From assembly GCA_041854955.1 (NCBI GenBank), contig JBHADF010000042.1:1-36722 (forward strand): a stretch of 36,722 nt of DNA, in the 5' to 3' direction. Each line of letters begins with the position of its first letter. Position 1 is the stretch's first letter. The notes beneath the pieces are model-generated. The model made no database searches. It worked only from the letters and a program-made list of their open reading frames with translations, and was not told the origin of the DNA. This DNA comes from CAMENZ01 sp041854955. Its GTDB lineage: Bacteria; Bacillota; Clostridia; Peptostreptococcales; Anaerovoracaceae. The position numbers and the translations under genes were made by a program. Of this stretch, positions 30,792-36,722 are shown piece after piece.

Positions 30792-31711
30792 CATAAGCCT
30801 CCCAAATACTCATCGGCAAAATATGCAGCTACTGCTCCGTCGGCAGCCGCCGTTATAACTTGTCTAAGGGCTTTAGTTCTCACATCTCCTGCGGCAAAAA
30901 CACCTGGAATGTTGGTTCTCGTAGTTTCATCAGCTACGATATATCCCTGGGAATCCAATTTAATTTCATCGGCAAACTTTTTAGTTTCCGGTACCCTGCC
31001 TATGCTGACAAAAACTCCGTCACAAGGGATAAAGCTTTCTTCTGAACTGTTGACATCTTTAACTTTAATGCCTTGGAATTTTTCTTCCGCTACCAGCTCT
31101 GAAATCACACTGTTCCATCTTATCTCAATATTTTCCGTCTTCATAAGCTGGTCGTGGTAAACCTTATCGGCACGAAGGCTGTCCCTTCTGTGAACCAAAA
31201 TAACCTTCTCGCTTAATCTGGCCAGAATCAAAGCATCCTCTACGGCAGTATTTCCACCGCCGATTACGGCTACGGTTTTCCCTCTGTAGCCCATTCCGTC
31301 ACAGGTAGCACAATAGTGAATTCCCCTTCCGGTCAACTCATCCTCTCTGCCTATGCCAAGCTTTCTTGTTTCTGCTCCCGTGGCTATAATGACACTTTTT
31401 CCCTTGAAGGTTCCTTCACTGGTTTCCAAGACCTTTATTTCCCCGGACAGCTGAGCTGAATATACATCGGCCATGGCACTTTTGCTTCCGAACCTTTCGG
31501 CTCCCTGCTGCATTTTTTGGCCTAAGGTAAAGCCGTCTATTCCCTCATCAAAGCCGGGATAGTTGTCTATGTCCAGTGTCAAGGCCATCTGTCCGCCGGC
31601 AGACAATCTTTCCAGCACTATGGTATCGAGTCCGGCTCTTGTAGCGTAAAGTGCCGCCGAATATCCGGCAGGACCTCCCCCGATTATAATTACGTCATAA
31701 ATATGTTCCAT
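30791..31711 (-). CDS. trxB: Thioredoxin reductase (NADPH)
   Basis: Flavoenzyme that reduces thioredoxin with NADPH. The 306-residue protein has the FAD-binding GGGPAG at 11-16, the redox motif CATC (C134, C137), the second nucleotide-binding GGGNTA at 151-156, HRRDSLR at 174-180 (NADPH 2'-phosphate recognition) and FAAGDVRTK near the end. It follows the WCVYC thioredoxin by 45 bases and precedes the DUF6132, ccdA and tlpA-like genes. The upstream ribosome binding site is GGGGAG, nine bases from the ATG. Confidence 0.97.
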   Translation of the reverse strand: MEHIYDVIIIGGGPAGYSAALYATRAGLDTIVLERLSAGGQMALTLDIDNYPGFDEGIDGFTLGQKMQQGAERFGSKSAMADVYSAQLSGEIKVLETSEGTFKGKSVIIATGAETRKLGIGREDELTGRGIHYCATCDGMGYRGKTVAVIGGGNTAVEDALILARLSEKVILVHRRDSLRADKVYHDQLMKTENIEIRWNSVISELVAEEKFQGIKVKDVNSSEESFIPCDGVFVSIGRVPETKKFADEIKLDSQGYIVADETTRTNIPGVFAAGDVRTKALRQVITAAADGAVAAYFADEYLGGL

Positions 31712-31756
31712 TTAATTCTTCTCCCCTCTATAAGTGTTATACATGCTTAATTATCT

Positions 31757-32083
31757 CTATTTGGCCAGGCCTTCTCTTATAAATTCCTCTATCTTGGCCT
31801 TTGACTCAGGTGCTACGATGGAGTGAACAGCCTGTCCTCCCTTATAAAGCACAAAGGTGGGCACGATTTCTATCTGCTCATCCCTTTCCAAATCCGGATT
31901 GTCATCTATATTTACTTCACCTATGATGATGTCTCCGCCGTATTCCTCAGTTATTTTCTTCATGGCCGGAGCTATTCTGCGGCAGTATACGCACCAAGGT
32001 GCCCAAAATTCAACCAGCAGAGGTTTCTCCTTATCTCCTGAATATTTATCAAAAAGTTCCTTGTTCAGCTTTATGGCTTCCAT
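31757..32083 (-). CDS. Thioredoxin-like protein with WCVYC active site
   Basis: A 108-residue thioredoxin-fold protein. The active site is WCVYC at 30-34, not the usual WCGPC, and the cis-proline lies in EIVPTF (P75). The remaining fold (PLLVEFWAPWC; GEVNIDDNPDLERDEQIEIVPTFVLYKGGQ) is ordinary thioredoxin. The Val-Tyr dipeptide should shift redox potential or partner choice, an inference from known effects of the CxxC dipeptide. The open frame reaches 32125, but AAAGGAG lies eight bases before ATG 32083. It heads the trxB-ccdA-tlpA operon and is a likely partner for TrxB and CcdA. Confidence 0.9.
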   Translation of the reverse strand: MEAIKLNKELFDKYSGDKEKPLLVEFWAPWCVYCRRIAPAMKKITEEYGGDIIIGEVNIDDNPDLERDEQIEIVPTFVLYKGGQAVHSIVAPESKAKIEEFIREGLAK

Positions 32084-32113
32084 ATCCCTTTCTCCTTTCA
32101 TTTTTATAGGCAT

Positions 32114-32154
32114 ATTATATGGCAAAACCCCTGCAATTTCCGTGATAATATCAC
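32114..32154 (-). promoter_or_regulatory. trx-trxB operon promoter with a Crp/Fnr-type activator site
   Basis: On the minus strand: palindrome GTGATATTATCAC (32142-32154), then CGGAAA at the -35 position, and TATAAT (32114-32119) after exactly 22 bases. This is the same design as the trxA promoter. The palindrome overlaps the tmcAL stop codon. Expected RNA start near 32107. Confidence 0.68.
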
Positions 32155-33335
32155 AATTTCAGAGGTTTCTTCACAAATTCCGAATAGGAATAAAGGTCTA
32201 CGCCGCGCTGAAAGTTATAAATATCTGCTGCCAAGATGTCCTTCTCTAAGGTTTTTTCTATTTCAGGATATTTTCCCAAGTCCTTATTGATATTTGTTAT
32301 TATAGGCAAGCTGCATTTTCCGCTTTTCTTAACGGCCTTCAGATACTTAGACCCGGTTTCATCAAAGGCCAAGACCCTTATGTAATTTCGGGCGTTTAGG
32401 ATGTCTTCCCTTTTTATATCCAGCATTACATGAGCTAAATATCTGGCTATCCTCGTTCTCGTATATCTCTTGGATTTCAGTACATCTACCAGTTCATCAT
32501 AGCTCTTAACCTTTCTGAACTCCTGCTTTAGCTTATTACCTAGGCCTTCCTCGCCTCCGAAGACCTGATTCAATTCCTCTGCTGAAGCCTTTATTGCCCT
32601 TCCTAAAATCCATTGGAACATATCTTCCGGTTGTAAGAAAGTAGTGGAATTTCCTTTGATAATACACTCCGTGTCACGAGATATGAAATCTTGGATAGGG
32701 ACGTTTTCCGAAACCATTTCCCTAAGTCCCGTAGCGGAGGCAATGCCCTCTTTGGCAGTTAAATCCAGGTATCCTGCTCCCTTTCGCTCTACGGTTATGG
32801 GCTGAGCATGCTCCATATTCTTTAAATACTCTAAAGCCAATAGATTATTGGGACTCTCCAGGACAGCAATTTTCTCTTTATCCAGAATATTTTCCAGCAC
32901 CTTCTGTCGTGCTCTCGGATAGGAAAATCCGTCTTTCAGAAGGTTCTTGACGGCCTCCTCTATCTCCTTCTCCCGGCTCTTCATAGCTGCGGCAACTTCC
33001 TTAAGCAAGGCTAAATCTCCCGACTCACTGCCGAAGGAAATGTAATCTACGCCTAAATTTTCCAGAATTTCCACACCCTTTGCGCCAAAATATCCCGCAT
33101 TGTTGCAAGCGAAAACTGACGGCATTTCAACCACCAGATTTACTCCGTTTCTGACAGCGATTTCGCTCCGCTGCCACTTATCCATACATGCAAATTCCCC
33201 TCTTTGGGTAAAGTTGCCGCTTATCACGGCTACCGATACCTGTGCTCCCGTAATTTCCAGAGATTTTTCCAGATGATACTTATGCCCGTTATGGAAAGGG
33301 TTGTATTCGGCTATAATCCCCAGGCTTTTGCTCAC
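32151..33335 (-). CDS. tmcAL: tRNA(Met) cytidine acetate ligase (YlbM type)
   Basis: In Bacillus subtilis, TmcAL uses ATP and acetate to acetylate C34 of elongator tRNA-Met. The 394-residue protein has the nucleotidyltransferase signature IIAEYNPFHNGHKYHL at 7-22 with the HxGH motif at 15-18, then SGNFTQRGEFACMDKWQR and NLVVEMPSVFACNNAGYF, all typical of the DUF795 family. The start is GTG at 33335, overlapping the murI stop (GTGA). The end carries the trx operon operator. Confidence 0.93.
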   Translation of the reverse strand: MSKSLGIIAEYNPFHNGHKYHLEKSLEITGAQVSVAVISGNFTQRGEFACMDKWQRSEIAVRNGVNLVVEMPSVFACNNAGYFGAKGVEILENLGVDYISFGSESGDLALLKEVAAAMKSREKEIEEAVKNLLKDGFSYPRARQKVLENILDKEKIAVLESPNNLLALEYLKNMEHAQPITVERKGAGYLDLTAKEGIASATGLREMVSENVPIQDFISRDTECIIKGNSTTFLQPEDMFQWILGRAIKASAEELNQVFGGEEGLGNKLKQEFRKVKSYDELVDVLKSKRYTRTRIARYLAHVMLDIKREDILNARNYIRVLAFDETGSKYLKAVKKSGKCSLPIITNINKDLGKYPEIEKTLEKDILAADIYNFQRGVDLYSYSEFVKKPLKL

Positions 33336-34138
33336 TTAAGTCCACCTCCCACCGGAAGCTTCAACAGTTTATAGCTCAATTCAATCATTTTTTCATCCTC
33401 TAAAGAATTTAAAATGGTTACATTCCCCTTTTCCTCCCCCATTTTCCTGAGACCTGCTCTCTCCAGCTGTCTTTTCAGCTCTGAAGAGGTTCCTCGGCTT
33501 CCATCTATGAGGGAAATGTTTCTATTTCCCAAATATTCCTTTATCTGAGACTCTAAAAAAGGGTAATGTGTACATCCCAGCACTATGCTCTCCGTATTTT
33601 CCGTAAGGAAATCAGCTAAATGTTCATCAAAGTATTTCTTCAATACCTCTCCGTCAAAAATACCTTTTTCTACAAACTCCATCAGACCCGGGCAAGGGAC
33701 GGGCACTATTTCAGCCTCCCCTTGATATTTGGCCAGCAAATCTAAGAATTTTCTCTGTTTTATAGTCATAGGTGTTGCCATAACCAAAATCCTTCCCCCA
33801 TGACCGCATACTACGGCAGGCCTTACGGCAGGTTCTATGCCGATGACGGGCATGTCCGGGTAGGTGGTTCTTAAATCGGATATGGCGGCCCCGGTAGCCG
33901 TATTGCAGGCTACAACCAAAGCTTTTATGCCAATTTCCCTAAGCTTTTCAACGGCCTTAAAGGTTAATGCCTTTATTTCCTCTGCCGATTTTTCACCATA
34001 GGGAGCATTTTTTGAGTCTCCGTAGTATATAAAATTTTCCTCAGGTAAAATTCTGACAGCTTCCCGGAGGACACTGATACCGCCTAAGCCGGAATCCATG
34101 AACCCTATGGGAAGCTTGTTGTCTACCCTGTTTTTCAT
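33332..34138 (-). CDS. murI: Glutamate racemase
   Basis: Makes D-glutamate for peptidoglycan. The 268-residue protein has the N-terminal FMDSGLGGISVL (catalytic Asp15/Ser16 region), the first catalytic cysteine C78 in VACNTA and the second, C189, in LGCTHYPFL, plus YGDSKNAPYG for substrate binding. AGGAGG lies five bases before the ATG. It follows an unknown gene by 12 bases and overlaps tmcAL by four. Confidence 0.97.
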   Translation of the reverse strand: MKNRVDNKLPIGFMDSGLGGISVLREAVRILPEENFIYYGDSKNAPYGEKSAEEIKALTFKAVEKLREIGIKALVVACNTATGAAISDLRTTYPDMPVIGIEPAVRPAVVCGHGGRILVMATPMTIKQRKFLDLLAKYQGEAEIVPVPCPGLMEFVEKGIFDGEVLKKYFDEHLADFLTENTESIVLGCTHYPFLESQIKEYLGNRNISLIDGSRGTSSELKRQLERAGLRKMGEEKGNVTILNSLEDEKMIELSYKLLKLPVGGGLK

Positions 34139-34150
34139 AGAAGCCTCCTG

Positions 34151-34693
34151 CTATTCATCTTCGTTTTCCGCCAAAGCAATCATATCACCAAAGGACATCA
34201 TATATTCATCCAAGACATAGTTTGTGACAGAAGAAAAGTCGCATTCATAGCGGCTTCCGCCCAGCTTTTCCGCAACAGGTAAAATAAGGGCATCTCTTAA
34301 CACCATGATTTCCTCACTACGCTCGTCCCTGTTCTGACATTCTACGGAGCTTTCGCAGGAGTACCATATTCTGAATCGTTCGATTTCTTCCGTAAGCTTG
34401 GTTTCCATGGTGTCATCCTGAATATTTCTCGCCATTCCTATGAGTGAATTTCTGATATTATCCAAAAGCATGAACAAATCCGTTTCATTGGATGGAACCA
34501 TCTTCATCAATTCCTCAAAGTAGTCATCCAAAAGCTCGCTTAAAACCTCTTTATCTATGGCTTTTATAAGCTTTGCCAAAATTTCAAAATCCAGCTCACC
34601 GTCATGTTCCAGCAAGGCGGCAATATTATCGAAATACTGAAAGTCCTCCGGCCTGTCTATATCTAAAATCTGATACAATTTTTCTTCGCTCAT
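34151..34693 (-). CDS. Hypothetical protein, acidic, function unknown
   Basis: Not recognised. The frame is open to 35047, but everything above 34777 lies antisense to nadK, so the start is set at ATG 34693 (180 residues). AGAGG lies about 11 bases upstream, a slightly long spacing. The protein is strongly acidic and mostly helical in appearance: MSEEKLYQILDIDRPEDFQYF, then DGELDFEILAKLIKAIDKEVLSELLDDYFEELMKMVPS, with two cysteines in a central YSCESSVEC patch. No signal peptide or membrane segment. It is transcribed away from nadK across an 84-base AT-rich gap, and is followed closely by murI, so it probably shares the murI-tmcAL transcript. Confidence 0.75.
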   Translation of the reverse strand: MSEEKLYQILDIDRPEDFQYFDNIAALLEHDGELDFEILAKLIKAIDKEVLSELLDDYFEELMKMVPSNETDLFMLLDNIRNSLIGMARNIQDDTMETKLTEEIERFRIWYSCESSVECQNRDERSEEIMVLRDALILPVAEKLGGSRYECDFSSVTNYVLDEYMMSFGDMIALAENEDE

Positions 34694-34777
34694 CCACTTA
34701 TATTCCTCTCCAAAATATGTTATACTTATTGAATTATACAACATAATCCTGTTTTTTACTACTGCCGGAGGAAAAAA

Positions 34778-35626
34778 ATGTCTGATAAAAAGCTTAACAC
34801 AATTAAAGAAGGCGCTGTCAAGAATCAATGGAATAAGGTATATATATATGCCAACGACACTGAAATATCTACACTGATAGAGAATACCCTGAAGCAAAAG
34901 CTGGTAAAGTCCGGCCTTATTATTTTCGACGAGCTCAATGAAAATACAGAGCTCATAATATGCGTCGGCGGTGACGGTACCCTGCTCAGACTCCTCCACG
35001 AAAAGGGGTTTCCCAAAATTCCCATAGTCGGTATAAATACGGGACATTTAGGCTTCTTCCAAGAGGTTCTTCCGGAAAGAATTGATGACTTCATCTTTGA
35101 TTTTACCACGGGAAAGTACGAGTATCAGCCTTTCAGCATGGTAAAAGCCGATGTGAAGACCAAAGACGGAACCTTTACCATGAGAGCCCTGAACGAGTTT
35201 GCCATCAAGGGTGGATATACCTATCCTATTCACATGAATATTTCCATAAATGATTCTTTTATAGAGAGGTATTCGGGAGATGGGCTTTGCGTAGCCACTC
35301 CTGCCGGCAGCACAGCCTATAATTACTCTTTGGGAGGAGCCATCGTTGACCCTCGCCTCAATGTGCTCCAGGTAACGCCTATGGCACCCATGAACACGGT
35401 AGCCTATCGTTCCCTTACCTCAAGCATACTGCTTCCGTCCAACGATAAGCTGACCTTAATCCCCTGCGGAGAGCCGGACAAGACCGTCTCCCTGGTATAT
35501 GACGGATATATAAACACTTATGAAAATGTGGAGTCCATAACCTTGAGCCTGTCCAGGCGCAAGGTTAATCTGGTTCGCTTCGGGGACACCACCTTCTGGG
35601 ACAAGGTAAAGGATAAGTTCCTCTAA
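34778..35626 (+). CDS. nadK: NAD kinase
   Basis: Phosphorylates NAD to NADP, using ATP or polyphosphate. The 282-residue protein has the catalytic GGDGT at 64-68, NTGHLGFF at 87-94, the NE pair at 139-140 and TPAGSTAYN at 174-182, all diagnostic. GGAGG lies about seven bases before the ATG. The neighbouring TrxB uses NADPH, so this gene supplies that pool, although this is a general link rather than operon evidence. The upstream gap to the divergent gene holds AT-rich -10-like sequences (TATACT, TATAAT) but no convincing complete promoter. Confidence 0.97.
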   Translation: MSDKKLNTIKEGAVKNQWNKVYIYANDTEISTLIENTLKQKLVKSGLIIFDELNENTELIICVGGDGTLLRLLHEKGFPKIPIVGINTGHLGFFQEVLPERIDDFIFDFTTGKYEYQPFSMVKADVKTKDGTFTMRALNEFAIKGGYTYPIHMNISINDSFIERYSGDGLCVATPAGSTAYNYSLGGAIVDPRLNVLQVTPMAPMNTVAYRSLTSSILLPSNDKLTLIPCGEPDKTVSLVYDGYINTYENVESITLSLSRRKVNLVRFGDTTFWDKVKDKFL

Positions 35627-35649
35627 AACTATAACTTTAGGAGATTTTA

Positions 35650-36678
35650 ATGTCAGATTTTAAATATATAATTCCCGATTCCGAGGAGGGCTTGCCCTTA
35701 AAAGCCATCGTGAAAAATCACTTCGGCTTTTCGTCAAGACTGATGACCAAGTTGAAGCAGCAGAAGCTGATTTACCTCAACGATGAATTTTTACCTGGCT
35801 GGGTTTCCGTCAGTGCAGGAGATGTTATAACCGTATCTCTTCCTGCAGAAAAAAGTGAATTCCCTCCGGAAGATATCCCCATCCATGTAGTCTTTGAAGA
35901 TGATGACCTGCTGGTTATAAACAAGCAGCCCGGCTTTGTAGTCCACCCTACCAAGGGAAAGCCTTGTCATACCATTGCCAACGGCCTTGCGAAAAAAATA
36001 CTCGATGAAGGTGTTGACTATAAAATACGCTTTGTAAACCGACTTGATATGAACACATCAGGTCTTCTGATTGTAGCGAAGAACAGTCATGCACAGGATA
36101 ATCTGGTCAAACAGATGAAAAAAGACCATATACATAAGAAGTATTTGGCCTTAGTAGAAGGCAGGCTCCCCTCAGCTTCCGGCACCATAAACCTGCCCAT
36201 AGGCCGGCCTGATGAAAACGAGGTGGAAAGATGGGTGTTGCCTGTAGAAAAGGGCGGGTATCCCTCCGTTACACATTATTTGGTTATAGATGAATTCACA
36301 GAAAATTCCGGCAATGAAAGGGGCAAATATTACTCCCTACTGGAGCTTACGCTGGAGACCGGCAGAACCCATCAAATACGGGTTCACTTAGCCTATTCAG
36401 GCTATCCTATAGTAGGCGACCATCTTTACTGTCACGGCGATCCTTTCGCTTGGAGATCATTAAATGGTATCGCTACACCCCCCAGAAAAGAATGTTTTGA
36501 GCGAGGAGAAACGCCTCCCGAAACCAATCCGGAGGTGGTGTCCCATCTAATATCACGCCAGGCCCTTCACGCCCATTCCCTATCCTTTGTCCATCCTGTA
36601 AACGGTAAGAGGATAGAGCTTAAAGCTCCTCTTCCGGAGGATATGAAAGAGGCCATCGAAAAGCTGGATAAAATATAG
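35650..36678 (+). CDS. RluA family pseudouridine synthase
   Basis: Converts specific uridines in rRNA or tRNA to pseudouridine. The 342-residue protein has an N-terminal S4-like RNA-binding region (about 14-65), the catalytic motif RLDMNTSGLL with Asp133, KKYLALVEG at about 163-171, and the conserved GRTHQIRVHLAYSGYPIVGDHLY block. The stretch after that block (about 275-310) is longer than usual and rich in Arg/Glu/Pro. Site specificity (RluD-, RluC- or YlyB-like) cannot be read from sequence, so no symbol is given. It starts 24 bases after nadK and probably shares its transcript. Confidence 0.93.
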   Translation: MSDFKYIIPDSEEGLPLKAIVKNHFGFSSRLMTKLKQQKLIYLNDEFLPGWVSVSAGDVITVSLPAEKSEFPPEDIPIHVVFEDDDLLVINKQPGFVVHPTKGKPCHTIANGLAKKILDEGVDYKIRFVNRLDMNTSGLLIVAKNSHAQDNLVKQMKKDHIHKKYLALVEGRLPSASGTINLPIGRPDENEVERWVLPVEKGGYPSVTHYLVIDEFTENSGNERGKYYSLLELTLETGRTHQIRVHLAYSGYPIVGDHLYCHGDPFAWRSLNGIATPPRKECFERGETPPETNPEVVSHLISRQALHAHSLSFVHPVNGKRIELKAPLPEDMKEAIEKLDKI

Positions 36679-36690
36679 ACCGTTATAAAA

Positions 36691-36719
36691 AAAGCATCCC
36701 CGCGTTTAAACGCGGGGAT
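36691..36719 (+). terminator. Terminator after the pseudouridine synthase gene (bidirectional)
   Basis: Perfect 9-bp arms ATCCCCGCG / CGCGGGGAT around TTTAAA. The plus-strand T-run is cut by the window end; on the minus strand GCTTTTTTT follows, so it may serve a converging gene beyond the window as well. Confidence 0.85.
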
Positions 36720-36722
36720 TTC

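Noticed and set aside
34694..35047. N-terminal extension of the unknown gene up to 35047
   Set aside because: It runs antisense through the nadK 5' half and would cross the divergent promoter region; the acidic protein proper begins at ATG 34693.
1..36722. CRISPR arrays, insertion sequences, prophage genes, tRNA or rRNA genes
   Set aside because: None seen on reading both strands: no regularly spaced repeats, no transposase or integrase-like frames, no rRNA-like segments. A tRNA scan program would be needed to exclude a tRNA fully.

Overview
This window looks like chromosome from a low-GC, anaerobic Gram-positive bacterium of the Clostridia. The signs are an alaS-ireB-ruvX block, rplU-rpmA-obg, a LexA-type SOS box of the Bacillus/Clostridium form at recA, strong AGGAGG ribosome binding sites, consensus sigma-A promoters, acetate kinase, and a thioredoxin system in place of glutathione genes. 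A family-level guess (Anaerovoracaceae / Family XIII-like) is only inference. No rRNA, tRNA, insertion sequence, phage gene or CRISPR array is visible, and coding is dense. Almost everything lies on the minus strand; only trxA, nadK and the last pseudouridine synthase are on the plus strand.

Layout by rising coordinate, with minus-strand genes transcribed leftward. (1) 1-6300: alaS, ireB, ruvX and an ABC transporter (ATPase plus a permease cut by the window edge) form one run, preceded by mnmA, a small membrane protein and a DUF896 protein. (2) 6351-10458: a solo B3/B4-domain protein, comEA, and a radical-SAM pair (TIGR03960 plus DUF2344). (3) 10530-12817: rplU-rpmA-obg with an L21-type leader, a consensus promoter and two terminator hairpins. 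(4) 12862-14024: recA with its own promoter and SOS box. (5) 14104-22509: a long run asd-uppP-ftsK-rimO-pgsA-cinA-thrH from one strong promoter with a palindrome at the expected start site. (6) 22572-26617: rpmF and a very large secreted M14-type metallopeptidase. (7) 26688-32154: ackA and a thiol-redox block (trxA; a six-gene trx-trxB-DUF6132-ccdA-tlpA set next to a Crp/Fnr-family regulator). (8) 32151-36722: tmcAL, murI and an unknown gene, divergent from nadK and an RluA-type pseudouridine synthase.

The most interesting signal is regulatory. The trxA promoter (28081-28121) and the promoter of the trx-trxB-ccdA-tlpA operon (32114-32154, opposite strand) carry nearly identical 13-bp palindromes, GTGATTTTATCAC and GTGATATTATCAC. 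Each is followed by CGGAAA in place of a normal -35 box, and each lies exactly 22 bp from a perfect TATAAT. That puts the palindrome centre at about -41, the position of a class II Crp/Fnr activator. The only Crp/Fnr-family gene in the window lies between the two sites and has a Cys-x5-Cys pair in its sensor domain. This suggests a small local thiol-redox regulon. Other points worth checking are a bL21 protein with an extra C-terminal helical (SAP/HeH-like) domain, a bL27 with neither the usual Firmicute propeptide nor the Prp protease gene, an AT-hook-like N-terminus on FtsK, and a second thioredoxin with a WCVYC active site.
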